A program made the translations under genes and the position numbers. From NCBI RefSeq assembly GCF_011386835.1, contig NW_027052958.1:23001-87000 (forward strand): DNA of 64,000 bases. The letters run 5' to 3'. The notes beneath the pieces were generated by a model. It ran no database searches. It saw only the letters and a list, made by a program, of their open reading frames with translations, and was not told the DNA's origin. Below are positions 12,002-24,621 of this stretch, piece after piece (within the stretch, counting starts at the first letter, position 1; each line of letters begins with the position of its first letter). Source of the stretch: Chrysemys picta bellii (Eukaryota; Chordata; Testudines; Emydidae).

Positions 12002-13245
12002 GCATAGCTCTGTCACCATAACCTCTAGGTGTGACTGTTAAGAGCTTTTCTTATTACAGTCTAGCTTCTTTAAATGAGTTGGAAATCTGATTGAATTACA
12101 AATTATATTATTAAATATGGAATATATGAAGAGTCTGGGGTGGTCTGTCACTGGAATATTCAAAGCCAAGAAAAAGGTGAGAGAACAAGTGGTGAATTTT
12201 AATAATATTGTGATTTTTTTTAAAATTGTTTTCTTTGGCAAAGTAAGAAACTACTTTATGCAGAAAATTAATGTCATCTAAAGTGTAACTCTGCTAAACT
12301 TGGAAAGTAGCTTAATTTATTATACTGTGAAACAGGCATTTTGAGTTCCATTTTAAATGCCAATGTCAACCTGTTGGGTGAGAACCAAATCCACTTCAAT
12401 TTAGGCTGAAACAATTTATTTTAGCCTTTATTATATATGTTTTCAGACAATGCTATTATCACCTATGAATTACATAAACATGCAAAAAAAGATAAGACAA
12501 GAAAAGGAAATGCTCAAGTTATCTTTCTTGGGGACAGGGTGACTCTTTTCAAATCTCTGCTATGCTTGGCTATTTTTCCTCTGTATCTTCTCCACTATTA
12601 TGTCAATCATCTATTTTTTTAATCCTCTGTTCTGTAACTTTGCACAGACTCAGTATAGCAAGCTACCTCATCTGTGTCTTTATCCGTATATATTCCACTC
12701 TAACCCCCTAATTAAAAGATTCTCCTGCATAAATCACAATAACTAACCCAAATTAATACATTTTTTGCTTATTCTGCTAAAACTTACTTATATCTATGTA
12801 GTTCCCAATGAATCTATTCCTTGCTGTCATGCTCACTGGCTCCATGCAGTTGTACTTACATTACAGCAATTTTTATTCTTTTTACTCATCTGTTTTTGTG
12901 GTCTTGAGTTTTTACTTGTTGGACGGGTGGAGGATGAGGGATTGTACCTGACTTACTGAAAGCTAACAGCTCTCTTCTCTACCCTGCTCTCTCCTTGGTC
13001 AAGAACTTTATTTCTGAGACACACAATCAGTTTTCTGATTTACAGACTGTTTCAGCAAAATCTGATGATCTAAAGCAGCAGAAATACATACAAAAAGCAA
13101 AAATTCCTTCCTATTTTCTTATAGTCTTATATATAATAATTTCTCTAACATTACTTAGTACATATTTGACTAACACAATTCATTACACAGTTCTCCAACA
13201 AAGGTTAACTATGTATGTGCTTGCTCATGGTGGCTCCATAATTTA

Positions 13246-13415
13246 CAGTAGAACTTCAGAGTTACAAACACCAGAGTTACAAACTGATCAGTCAACCACA
13301 CAAATCTCATTTGGAACCAGAAGAACACAATTAGGCAGCAGCAGACACACCCCCTTTCCCTCCCCCCACCCCGCAAAAGGCAAATACAGTACTGTACTGT
13401 GTTAAACTACTAAGA
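13246..13415. mobile_element. Tigger/mariner-like MITE fragment
   Basis: CAGTAGAACTTCAGAGTTAC and a following GAGTTACAAAC look like one terminus of a mariner-class element, and ACAGTACTGTACTGTGTTAA an internal part. The opposite terminus is not visible. The 136-codon ORF across it is not credible as a gene. Confidence 0.45.
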
Positions 13416-14420
13416 AATAAAGCAAAAGCAGCATTTTTTCACATCCTTTTAAAATTATATTCAAGTAAATTGTTCATCTTCTGTTTTAAAAGCATCCAAC
13501 CATGAAGATGATTTAAATCTTAGCAGCAGTTCACTTTTTTATTACCTTTAAAAATAGTTACTTGTCTTAAAGAAAAGACTTCAGAAAATAAAAATGTGTT
13601 CTGTGGAGAGAAAAACAGTTATTCTGCTAGGACAGCTTTCTGGTAAATTGGTTGTAAGTCTCCCTAACATGCTGTGAATACAATGAAACTGTAAGAGGCA
13701 AAGGAGCGGCGGTAGTATTGTGTTCTGAGAAAATGTATAGTAGTGTGCTTTGGACAACTTTCAGACTTTTATCAGCAGATTGTTTTCACAATAGAAATTA
13801 CACTGGGAATTTATTAAATGGGGTTTCAGTGTACTCTAGTTCTTTATAAACCACCAAAATTACAAGCAATATATTATTTTAATAAAATGACAGATACACT
13901 GAAACACTTCTAATAGGAGAATTTCCCCTAAAAAGGAAATTCTTAGCATATTGATTTTCAGTTTAAAATTTCAGTCTAACCTACTTTAAACAATGAAAAT
14001 TCTTCTGTTCTTGCTGTTCAAAATAGTTCACTCATTTTTTTCAGTTGAATCAATGTGCTGATTCACTGTAAATTGAAAGTTGCATTGAATTTATCTCTTG
14101 TGCCTAAACACTTGTAGTTTTTTTTAGTTTTTGCTGCTCATTTATTGAAACTTAGCACACACTTGTACTATAGCCAAGTGTAATCTGTTATCAGTTTGGG
14201 ATGGGAGACCTGTGTGGGTGTTCACTAGGTCATGGAAGACTGTAAGCAGTTTTGGGGCAGAGACCATGACTTCCTCGTATGTATGTGGTCTTTTTTTTTT
14301 TTTAACAGTGCCTACTAAAGTGGGGTTTCAATCCTGATTGCGGGGGCGGGATTGCTATTGTAGTACAAATAATAAGTATTCCCCTTGCATCACTGTGATT
14401 TATGATTAAACTTTTTATAG

Positions 14421-14522
14421 ACTGAAATGATGGAGCAAACCATGGAAAGAGTACAGAAATGGCAAAGAGAAGTTGAAATTAATCGTCGCTCCTTAGAAGA
14501 GAAAAGAAAAGAACGGGAAAAG
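14421..14522 (+). pseudogene. CENPF: CENPF-like block 5
   Basis: The block is 102 bp, exactly 34 codons, with an acceptor TAG at 14418-14420 and donor GTAAGA at 14523. It encodes a charged helix ending RRSLEEKRKEREK, which aligns with human RCSLEQKIKEKEKE. Its phase (0) does not fit the phase-1 end of block 4, so at least one exon between them is missing or not recognisable. Confidence 0.75.
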
Positions 14523-15020
14523 GTAAGACAAGACCCATTTTTTCACAAGTTTCAAGTTGCCTCCAGACTGCTGTTACCAGAGTGAACCTTGAGTATTTGT
14601 CCATGTAGATCCCACTCTAGGTGCATATGTGCCTCAGGCACGCAAGATTGGATTCTTCTTCTTTGAGTGCTTGCTCATGTCGATTCCATATTTGATGTGT
14701 GCGCGCCCCCTAGGGCCGGCTTTGGCAACCTCTGCAGCCCTGTGCTTATGCGCTGGTACATTGGGCCCTGCTAGTCCCATGCCCTCTCAGTTCCTTCTTT
14801 CCACCAGTGACGGTTGTTGGAACGCTTCCTGTTTTCACAAGTCCGATAGTGGTTTCTCTAACTTTGGACTCTGAGTTTTTCTTGTATATCGTTACTGTAG
14901 TGTTAGCAGTTAGCATTTAGGAGCGGAATCCCATTAGGGACATAGCCCCAAGGACGGGGTATGGCCGGGTCCCTGGGGTTTAAGCCATGGGCTGGGTGCA
15001 GCAAACCTATGTCTATTAGT

Positions 15021-15128
15021 GACATGAACACGAGCTGCCTTAAGTGCCTCAGAGAGGTACATATTAAAGAGAAGTGTAGGATCTGCAAAAACTTCAGACC
15101 TCGCACTCTTAAAGACAGGGATATCTGA
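15021..15128 (+). pseudogene. DIRS gag-like Cys-rich fragment
   Basis: It encodes DMNTSCLKCLREVHIKEKCR followed by ICKNFRPRTLKDRD and a stop. The C-x2-C, H and C-x2-C spacing with a basic tail resembles the zinc-knuckle-like part of DIRS gag proteins as I recall them. No start is assignable and the surrounding frame is broken. Confidence 0.5.
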
Positions 15129-15535
15129 TTAAAAGCCATGTTGATGGAGGCTGCCCTGTGCCCTGCGTTGGAACCATGCCGCTGGAGATTGTGGTGCTCA
15201 AGTGTAGTTGGCTACAGCAACTACACTTCCCCAAGTGAGGGACCTTCCTGGGACCAAAGTATTGTCTTCCTGGACCTAATGATCTCCCCGCTGTCCCTGT
15301 TAGAGCCTTTATCGCCTCTCTATCAAGACAGGATTTTTGGTGACTGTTATCTCTGCTCAAAGGATAAGCTAGATTTAGGCATTAATGGCAGGACCTCTTT
15401 TACTATATTTCACAAAGACAAGATGACTGTTCTTTGATCTCGCCCTAGGTTCTTATTCAGAGTGGTCTCAGGCTTTTGTTTGCAACAGGGCATAGACCCT
15501 CAGGGTTTCCCCCAAAACCTCATTTGACTCCTGGA

Positions 15536-15745
15536 GAGGCAAAACTTCATATGAGTGGTGTCTTTAGGGCACTTTTCTATCACCTCCATAGAACAAAGCC
15601 TTTCCATAACTGGCCTAGAACTTTTTTTGTAATATTTGGGACAGGTCTAGAGGGCTCATTATTTCAACCCAGAGACTTTTGAAATGGATATTTGACTGCA
15701 TAAAGATCTTCTGTGAACTAAATAAATTAGATCCACCTTCTCATA
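15536..15745 (+). pseudogene. DIRS tyrosine-recombinase-like fragment
   Basis: It encodes VFRALFYHLHRTKPFHNWPR and, further on, a piece reading RWIFDCIKIFCELNK in another frame. In DIRS recombinases a helix of the form 'L..YL.RT..FR.S..LF' precedes 'sRWI...I..CY', so the order fits. The catalytic R-H-R-Y set is not present in what remains; the C-rich repeat starts at 15747. Confidence 0.45.
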
Positions 15746-15746
15746 T

Positions 15747-16440
15747 TATAGGGTTACCATATAGCCTTAGCAAGCAAAAAAGAGGACGGGAGGAGACCCG
15801 CCCTAGCCCCACCCCCGTCCCGCCCTAGCCCCACCCCTGCCCCTCCCACTTCCCACCCCCCTCAGAACCCACAACCCTCTCCCCAGCTCCTTGTCCCCTG
15901 ACTGCCCCCTCCTGGGACCCCTGCACCTAACTGCCCCCCAGGACTCCACCCCCTACCTAAGCCTCCCTGCCTCTTCTCCCCTGACTGCCCCCTCCTGAGA
16001 CACCCCCCCAATCCTAACTGGCCCCCTAGGACCCTACCCCCTACTTGTACCCTGACTGCTCCAACCCTTATCCACACCCCCACCCCCAGACAGACCCCTG
16101 GGACTCCCACACCCCATCCAACCACTCCCCACCCCCTGAAAACCCCCCCAGAACTCCCGACCCATCTAAACCCCTCTGTTCCCAGTCCCATTGACTGCTC
16201 CGATTCCTCTCCCCACTCCTGCCCCCTGACAGCCCCTCCCAGAACTGCCAAGCCCCCCCTTGCTCCTTGTCCCCTGACTGCCCCCTCCTGGGATCCCTGC
16301 TCCTAACTGCCCTACAGAACCCCACCCCCTACCTAAGCCTCCCTGTTCCTTATCCCCTAACTGCCCCTTCCTAAGACCCCCCCCAACTGTCCCCCAGGAC
16401 CCTACCCGCTACCTGCCCAAAACCTTATCCCTACTCCCCC
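15747..16440. repeat. C-rich degenerate minisatellite in a MITE-like element
   Basis: It starts TATAGGGTTACCATATAGCC and then becomes variants of CCCTGACTGCCCCCTCCTGG, repeated at about 70-120 bp spacing. The minus strand is strongly G-rich, which explains the Gly-rich pseudo-ORFs there. It sits inside the DIRS-like remnant and so inserted later. Confidence 0.65.
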
Positions 16441-18363
16441 CAGAAAGCTCCCCAGAAAGGGGGGTGCGTGTGTATGTGCGTGCATATTAAGATACCTGCT
16501 GATGCTACACTGTGCACTGTCAACCCAAAAGAACCCAATCTCATGCGCATGAGGCACGTGCACACCTAGAGCAGGATCCATGTAGCCAAAACAGCTCAAA
16601 AGAAGCCAGTTAGTGTAAAGAAAATAACTTTTTTGTAACATGATATTCTGATTTTGCCACTAAGGGGCAAATTTTAGTAGCTCGTATTCAAATTGAGGGA
16701 AAGTTAGTGGGAAAATATTTTAAGTATCTCCACTCTGACCTTCCCTCTTTCATTTTTTTTCTCCTTTGTCACACTCTCCCTTGCTACTTTTATTTGGATT
16801 TTTTCTTTTCTTTTAGTTTGGCAGCTGGATGGATCTGCATTTGTTAGTGAAACAATTTATTGGCCTACCACGAATTAAATTGACTAAAGCCATGTTCCTT
16901 ACCTGTTGATAATAGTAGTCTGGTGGTTATAACTTGGTAAGAGGAAGTGAATCCGTAGTTCTTCAAGGTAGGCTGGGCAGGCAGGCAGGCTACCAATTTG
17001 TTCACCTCTAATTTATAGTTAGATGATAAAAAAATCAGAAAAAAGCGTGAACATTTTGCTAGTAATTGGCTCACTTATTCCTGAGTGTGACCCTCCCCAC
17101 CTGCCTTCTTCTGCTCCTGGCAGGCCAGCCCAGGGTAGGAGTGGGCCTTTGGAAAGGGTATGAGGGCAGAGGGGCTGGGGGTAAGTGGGGGAGACAAAGA
17201 TTTGGGGAAATGGATCACTGGGATCCAAGAGGGTTGGGGACTTCATAGGATGGGTCTCTGGCTGGCAATGAGAGTGGGAACAGGCTGTGGGGGTACTTGA
17301 GGACATGGGATGGAGCAGGTGTCTTGCTAGAGGATAGGAGGGTGCTTAGGAGAAAGCAGAGGGGAAGCACTAGCACTTCACTACCTTCTCCATCTGACAA
17401 ACCTGCTATGATTTGTTAGAGGGGAGTCCTGCAACTGCTGCCAAGAGAATTTTGGCAGAGAGGTTTGTTGCCAGGAGACGCCACTAGTGCTTTCCCTTCC
17501 CTATCTTCCTCCACTTTCTGCTCCCCCACTTAGCTCTCTCTTTTCCTTACCAACCTCAACACCCTCTACTAAAAGTTCCGTGCCCCTCATAGCCCTATTC
17601 CCCCACATAAATTCCCTCTCAAATTCATGTAGAGCCCCAACCATAAGGACCGTGGGGCTGGGAAGAAGCCTCAAAAACTAATTATACCTGGATGGATATC
17701 TACTTTGCATCTCCTAAAGATTGCAGGAGATGGGCTGGATTCCTAAGGATCTTCGGAGGTGTGCATTAGTGAAGTTCTGCTCCCCCAGAACTGAGGCGGG
17801 AGGAGTGAATGCCCCTCTACCAAACTTCTGTTGCTACTCAGTCTTATGTTAAGTCAAATTGAAAAAAACTAAGGCAGTTTCCTCACAAAAAACATTTTTA
17901 CAGCAGTAAGTTAAACATGTAATCATAGCAAAGAAGGGAATTTTTTCCCCCAAAGGATCATGATTATTGGGGATTAGTCTGGTTGCTTAGTTGTAATGCT
18001 CAGTGTTGTTATGGAGATCTACTTTTGAATTGATATATAAGCTTCATTCCAATATTTGCTAGTATTTTTTTGATCCACCTGTGTTGGTGTAACAGATTCA
18101 GTAGGCTACTCTGATTGGCCACACTGAGTCCTGGCCATTAGTGGCCATAACCGAATTTAGGCTTTACTTAAAAATGGTTTTTAAACTCTTTTTGCTTCTG
18201 TAAGAGAGGGCTTTAGTGTAATTAGTAACTATTTACAGAGACTATTTACAGTCCCTCCCCCATGTTTTCCAGTGTTAATAGTTATAGTAACTTGACTAGA
18301 AACATGTAACAGGAGTGTGTTTCTCCCTCCTCCCTCCCCCTCCCCCATCTTCTACATTTCTAG

Positions 18364-18486
18364 GAAGTATTACGTCAGCTCCGTGCCTTACAGACAGTGG
18401 CCCAGCAGTGCAAGGAGATGAAACTCAACCAGGACTTGCAGCAAGCCAAGAACGATTCCGATGGTCTACGGGCAGAACTTGACAAC
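18364..18486 (+). pseudogene. CENPF: CENPF-like block 6
   Basis: The block is 123 bp (41 codons) and open. The acceptor AG is at 18362-18363 after a long pyrimidine tract, and the donor is GTAGGA at 18487. It encodes EVLRQLRALQT, then LNQDLQQAKNDSDGLRAELDN, matching human LTQELQQAKNMHNVLQAELDK. Confidence 0.85.
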
Positions 18487-20656
18487 GTAGGATTTTTAAT
18501 ATCTCAACTATTCAAATGGAAGTGGTGATGCTGAGTTTTTATTTCATGTAAAATTTTAACTGTCCTCTTTTTTGTGTTTAAAGATCTATACGTGACTAAT
18601 ATTTAAGTGCAACTAAATACATCACAGGTGAGAGCAAGCTGCGCTATGTTCCTGTCACAGGGTGAGCTGGTCCATTCAAAGACTGGGGCACAGCTGCACT
18701 TTTTCTCAGGTTTAGCCCATCTCCCTGTATGATGGGAATGAATACAAGGGTCATGTGACAGAAGCATGCGTCTAAACCAGGCCTGCTGGTTTAGATGCAT
18801 GGCAGCCTGTAGTCATTCAAGAGAGAGACCCCCCCCCACGCGCCAAAAGTTCAGAGAGACACTCTCTCTCTCCTTAGTTCCCAGGCAGAGAGCCTGTGAA
18901 GAGGACAGGTGACAATTTTCCAGAACTCTAAGGCAGAAGACTTTGGGGGGAAGAGATTTACAAGGAACTGGAAACTGTGCAGGGATAAGCCTCCATTGAT
19001 GGACCTGCAGGATGCAGAAATCCCAGCTAAGAGAGGGGCTGGACTGCAGGGATGGGCATGTTCTGATAAAAACCTGGAAAAACTTGAGGCATTATAAACG
19101 GAAAGGAATAATTGAGGCTGGTAAGGGTATATTTGAGTGTTGTGTTATGATAATAAACCAAACTGGAAGAGAGCACTACTGTAAAATCGCCACATGTGAT
19201 AGCTGGTTTGATGCAAGATTGAAGGTAAACTGAGGTAGCAGATGGGCCCAAAGGCAGTTTGGGGGTAATGCCCTGGAACCCTTCCCTTTAGACTTGTTCG
19301 GATTTGAGCACTGCTTCTTTTCTACCCACACTCTCTAATAGAAAACTGCTTTTTTATTTTTGATACACATGGTCTACACTGACTTAATACAGAGGTTCTA
19401 AATTTGTCCACGATAGCTGTCCGGCATAGCTATGTGTCATCCTAGCTGTGTGAGCACATTAATCAAACATTTTCTACAGAGGAGAAAATATTAACCACTA
19501 CACATACTCTTCTTTCCATGTTTACTCTTGAAACACTCGCTTCATACTGAAACTTGGACGTCTAAAGGTTTTTATCCAGAAAAGCGTACTCCTTTCTAGA
19601 ATGGAACTAAATTATTTCATTCTCATTTTTTTCTCTCTTGATGTTGGTAATAAATTTACTTCCTTTTTAATTTGGAGTACTATAGAGCTCTTATGACAGA
19701 TATAAAACAGATTAAAAAGGTTGAAAACCAGGTAGAATTTGGTGGTGTCACAGTTATGGTCTCGTTAACTTCCTGGTTTAGATAGCGATATAAAGTCAGG
19801 TGATAAATTTAAGATTGAGCATAGCACTACACTAATTTCCCTTATCCCCAAAGAATGTGGTTCTGGAGACAGAGGTGCAAGCTGAATGTCTTTGTTGGTC
19901 CATAAATACAGGGAATTAAGGTGTACAAATACTGGTTTTTAAGAACATGTAACCTATTCCTTGAATATATAGTAAGTGGGAAAGGTAGAGTAATTTGTCA
20001 ATCTCTTGATATTTGTGTGAGAGAAATAAAGCATCTGACTTGCTGTACCCAAACAAAAAGTGAGAACTGTGTTTTTCTCCGACATTTGGATTGTACAGAA
20101 CTGAGTCTAGTTTGGTATTGATCCTTTCTGTTTGTTGGCTGTTCAATGGCATATTTGGTGATAGCTGATCATCAGTCCAACACCTAAACGTTACCTCTCA
20201 AATGAGCAGTTGAGGACTGAGTGGGAATGGGGAAGCATCTTCTAAACCTAATAGGTGCTTGCTTTGACAAAATATGTTACGTTAAAAAAAATTTGATCAA
20301 GTGTTAAATCTGCTGCCCTTATGATTGAACTTAAAAGAAAGCTCTGGTTAGGATTCCCAATGATTAACAGACTGTACTATAAATATTGCTTAAATTATGA
20401 ATATATTTATACATTACAACTATATACTTGAAAATGTGCCTGAAAATATTTTTCATATCCTTGCCCAGTCTTGAGTTAAAGATTTGTGTTACCTTAACAT
20501 GTACTGGTTTTGGTATGATACAGAATCTAGAACCCGGGACTGGACAGTGAAAGGAGGATGGATTTTTCAGATATCTGGCCTATTTTTAATTGTACTTTTT
20601 TAAAGCCATCAGATTAAATATGACTACAAATAAAATGTGATGTGTTTTCCTCATAG

Positions 20657-20779
20657 GCAATAGCAGTGAAACATCATTTGGAAAACAACTCCAATGAGCT
20701 TACAGAGAGGCTGTGCAGAGCAGAAGAGGCTTTACTGGCAAGCCAGTCAAAGCAAAATGAGTTGAGGAGAAACTTTGAG
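20657..20779 (+). pseudogene. CENPF: CENPF-like block 7
   Basis: The block is 123 bp (41 codons) and open, with acceptor TCATAG and donor GTAAAG at 20780. It encodes VKHHLENNSNELTERLCRAE then ALLASQSKQNELRRNFE, one of the closest matches to human CENPF (KLCRAEQAFQASQIKENELRRSME). Confidence 0.9.
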
Positions 20780-21232
20780 GTAAAGAAATCAGAGGGGCAA
20801 CTGGAATAATTAACAATTTAAACTGGAAATCAGTAAGAACTGGTGCCATGTAGGCCTTACTGACTCACAGGGGAACTCTGCAAGCTGTGTGTTGGAGAAT
20901 AGTGTATTTCCACCAGAAGTTGTGTTTCGATACTGTCTTAATCTGGCTGTCCTTTTTTGGACCATCTTAAGACTGTGACAATGTTCCTCCTCTGCCTTGG
21001 TGAGCCCTGCGCTTATTGGCGGATTTGCTCACCTCAGAGATTCACGGCAGCCCTCAGTTTGGACACTTTTGTGGCTCAAACCTGCCATTCATTCAGCTAA
21101 CCTCATCACTGGCCAGCATGGGGAAAAGGAAGGAGAACAATCCCCGTAGTCTCTCCTGACCCACCTTGGGTCATGGGGACAGGCCAGGGACCTTCCCCTC
21201 TGGTGGGACTCACAGTCCAAGTCAACTCCTCT

Positions 21233-21356
21233 TAGGGTGACCAGATGTCCCGATTTTATAGGGACAGTCCCGATTTTTGGGTCTTTTTCTTATATAGGCT
21301 CCTATTACCCCCCACCCCCTGTCCCGATTTTTGACACTTGCTGTCTGGTCACCCTG
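21233..21356. mobile_element. MITE, TAGGGTGACCAGA type (copy 1)
   Basis: The termini TAGGGTGACCAGA and TCTGGTCACCCTG are inverted. The 8-mer ACTCCTCT is on both sides (21225-21232 and 21357-21364), which indicates a hAT-type insertion. A second copy is at 63382. Confidence 0.85.
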
Positions 21357-21849
21357 ACTCCTCTTATATCCAATAGGGGGAAGGGAGAGGGGGGAACCTG
21401 GGCCTGCCCTCTACTCTGGGTTTCAGCCCAGGGCCCTGTGGATCGCAGCTGTCTACAGGGTTTCATGTAACACCTGTGTGACAGCTACAACTCCCTGCGC
21501 TACTTCCCCATAGCCTCCTGCCAACACCTTCTTTATCCTCACTACAGGACTTTCCTCCTGATTCCAGATAGCGTTTGTACTCCTCGGTCTTCCAGCAGCA
21601 CGCCCTCTCACTCTCAGCTCCTTGCGCACCCTTCACTGACTGAAGTGAGGTCTTTTTTAAACCAGGTGCCCTGATTAGCCTGCCTATCTTAATTGATTCT
21701 AGCAGCTTCTTAATTGGCTCCAGGTGTCCTAATTAGCCTGCCTGCCTCAATTGGTTTCAGAAAATTCCTGATTTTTCTGAAACTGCCCCGTTATCTTACC
21801 CAGGGAAAAGGGACCTGCTTAATCTGGGGCTAATATATCTGCCTTCTCT

Positions 21850-22690
21850 CACTCTCCTGTAGCGGGCCCCTGCCCTGTGGACCCAACCGGCCTCCCCGCC
21901 CTTTCACCGTAAGCCGGCTATACGACTTGAAGCTGGTTCGTTTCCAGACTGCGCCAAGGAAATATCTATACACGCTCGTGCTCCACACCCTGCACTTCCT
22001 CACTCTCGCGTCACACCCCGACACAAAGTGGCGGGACCTCCTGCCACTTCTAGAGGGTGAGGAGCCCCGGTGGGCCAGCCTATACTCCCTGTTCCCAAGG
22101 CCTGCCGGGGATGTCAGTTGGCAGCTCCTTCATGGGGCTGTGAGCACGGGCATGTACTTGGCGCGGTTCACCCCCGTCCCGGGACACTTGCCTCTTCTGC
22201 GGCGTGAGGAAGACCCTGGCGCACGTTTACCTGGAGTACGCCAGGTTGCAGCCCCTATTCCGGGTCCTCACAGATATCCTGTTGCGTTTCTGGCTGCACT
22301 TTTCCCCTCACCTCCTTATTTATGCACTCTCTATCCGTGGCCCCACAAAGTCATGGGACCTCCTTGTCAACCTCCTCTTGGTCCTGGCTAAAATGGTCAT
22401 CTATAAAACCAGGGAGAGGAGGTTGGCGGATAGAGTCTCCTGTGACTGTGGGGCCTCTTTCTGATCCTCCGTCCATTCATGCACCTGGGCAGAGTTCCTC
22501 TGGGCGGCGTCCACTGACTCCCTTGATGCCTTCGAGGAGCAGTGGGCACTGTCCGGGGTTCTCTTCTCATTGTCCCATTCAGGTTCCCTTCAGACCCTTT
22601 GACCGCACTCCTGTCCCTGTTATTTCATTAGTTGTCCCCCAAAATCACTTGGTTTCCAGGTCTTGTGGATCCCCCGCTAAGGCTGGGGGG
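21850..22690 (+). pseudogene. LINE reverse-transcriptase C-terminal (zf-RVT-like) fragment
   Basis: One frame reads KWRDLLPLLEGEEPRWASLY and SWQLLHGAVSTGMYLARF; a shifted frame continues RKTLAHVYLEYARLQPLF, FSPHLLIYAL and LAKMVIYKTRERR. The WxLLHGA and Cys...H pattern is the zf-RVT zinc finger downstream of reverse transcriptase in several LINE clades, probably L1/Tx1-like here. A frameshift near 22190 and the absence of the upstream RT motifs show a dead, 5'-truncated copy. Confidence 0.65.
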
Positions 22691-23534
22691 ATCTTTTAGC
22701 ACTTCCTGGATCCCAATAGGATCACTCTCCTGTAGCCCTCTGGCCCGACCCTGTCACAAGACCTATAGAAGTGATACAAAATAAGGCCCTGATCTTGCCG
22801 TTTTTGCAATTGATTCCATGTGGACTGACCCCAGGCACAAAATTGGTTGTATGGTCAGGGTTTCAAAAAATTATTTTGCACTAGCTATACTACAGATAGG
22901 GTTACAGTTCATATGGAATTATTTGTCTAATCTAATTATGTCGTATGGTTCAAAAGACTCTTTGTTTAGTCCTAAAAATAAAATATATTAAATATCGGGT
23001 TGAGTTCATTTGGAAATTCTAGAATCATTAGCTGCTTCCTAAGTATAAGTGTGTTTGGCCTAATTCCAAGATTTCGTGGAGGAATGGGTACTTTTTTGGT
23101 CACACAATCAATTTAAAGCAAGAGAAAATCCCCAAAATGATTTGTACATTTTTACTTTTTCAAGCACTATAGACTAGCATTATCATCAAAATTCTAACTA
23201 TGAAGCCAGATCCTGACCTGGAATATATCAGCATAGCTCCATTGAAATCAATAAAGTTATTCCAATTTACACGAAAAGGATTTGGCTGTAAATTTTGATT
23301 TAAAAAAAAACCTTGATTGTAGATTAAAAGATTTTCCTTTTAATTTGGAATTAGAAGGAAAATGAAAGGGAAGAGAAGTCAGAATAGTCATAGAAGCAAC
23401 AGCCGAGATTTTTTTTTTTAAGTTCTTATATTGTGCCAATTGCTGGTGTATCTGAATGCTTTCCAGAGTTAAGAATAATTAAGGTGACTAGCATCTGTTA
23501 TTTGAGGTTTCTATTTCTCCCATATCCCCCAGAG

Positions 23535-23743
23535 CAGTGGTTTTCAACCGCTGGTCCACAGACCCCTGGGAGTTTGCAGACTGTCTAAGAGGTCCTCGAA
23601 AGGTTGTCCTTACAACGGAACAGTGGTTTTCAACCCGTGGTCTGTGGGGATCCACAGACTATGTCTAAGATTTCCAAAGAGGTCTGCGCCTCCATTTGAA
23701 ATTTTCTAGGGTCCGCAAATGGAAAAGAGGTTGAAAGCCATTG
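23535..23743. mobile_element. hAT-like MITE (CAGTGGTTTTCAACC type)
   Basis: The left end CAGTGGTTTTCAACC and right end GGTTGAAAGCCATTG are inverted. A second copy of the left motif at about 23620 suggests internal duplication or a nested copy. The flanking 8-mers match only 6 of 8, so the insertion is old. Confidence 0.7.
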
Positions 23744-24558
23744 TCCCAGAAGGTAAAGGGTGTGTGTGTGGGGTGGGGTGGGGTGGGGGGAGTGTAAATA
23801 TGAAAAATGGTGATGTTAGTTGTCATTCTAAGTTTTTGCAGGAGTGAATTTCATAGTATTGGGCCAGCTCCTGAAAAAGCCCTGTCTCCTGCATATGCTA
23901 GTTTTACTTCTGATGTGTAGACAGTTGTTCCTGAGGAACACAGCTACTGAAGTCTGAGAGAGTAAGATGGAATTTTGGGCCCATGTTCTTTATAACTTCA
24001 AAAATAAAGACAGATTTGATTGAGTGTTCTGTTGGGGAATCAGCGGAGTGAGTGAAACATAGGACTGATGTACTCAAGTGAACCTGTATTACTGAGGAGG
24101 TGTGCTGCTGTGTTCTGTAACTGTTGCAGATTTTTCAGGGCAGATGCATTCGAGTCTAAATACGTTGGATTTCGATTATTCAAGCAAGAGTTAATGATGG
24201 CCTATGTGATTGAGGCCAAATTATAATTGCAAATGATGGGATGGGATGTACATGAAGGTGGGAGAATGCATGTCTTGTAAATGGTTTTGTGAAAGTCCAG
24301 CATCAGAGCATGGGATTTTTTTGCAGCTATGTTAGGTTGTTGGTTCCAGATTTTTGTTGAATGCTTCTTAATCAGAGCCACTTGTGCTGAGTCAAGCAAG
24401 AGGGGCGGGCCTTTCAGCCATTTAAACCCCTTGAATTTCATTGGTATTTTGAACACAGGAAGCTCAGAATTCCTGCAGCTTTGAGACATTTTTCAGACAT
24501 CAGCATTGTCTAAAAATTTTGTCTCTTGACAACTGTGTATTTTAGAATGATTGATAAT

Positions 24559-24560
<2 letters not shown>

Positions 24561-24619
<59 letters not shown>
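24561..24619. repeat. (TG)n microsatellite
   Basis: An almost pure run of TG dinucleotides, about 29 units. The His-Thr-rich minus-strand ORF across it is an artefact. Confidence 0.98.

Positions 24620-24621
<2 letters not shown>

Larger units (their letters stand above)
9300..14400. other. Intron of the CENPF-like locus, mostly unrecognised
   Basis: Apart from the short repeats listed separately (CR1 at 10.26 kb, hAT end at 10.74 kb, tandem duplication at 11.84 kb, Tigger-like end at 13.25 kb) I see nothing to annotate. The exon expected between blocks 4 and 5 (human TKYTALEQKLKK) was looked for here and not found. Confidence 0.5.
14600..16577 (+). mobile_element. DIRS-like retrotransposon remnant with inverted termini
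   Basis: The left end (GATCCCACTCTAGGTGCATA, TGTGCCTCAGGCAC, 14608-14657) and right end (about 16526-16576) are inverted copies, as expected for DIRS rather than for LTR elements with direct repeats. Between them lie a Cys-rich gag-like piece and a tyrosine-recombinase-like piece on the + strand. A C-rich repeat interrupts it at about 15747-16440. The coding parts are short and broken. Confidence 0.65.

Noticed and set aside
12995..13405. 136-codon ORF with a hydrophobic stretch
   Set aside because: It runs into a mariner-like repeat end, has no splice context and no recognisable domain. Considered as the missing CENPF exon but does not align.
15862..16325. Gly/Trp-rich minus-strand ORFs of 129 and 85 codons
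   Set aside because: They are translations of the C-rich minisatellite on the opposite strand, with no motif.
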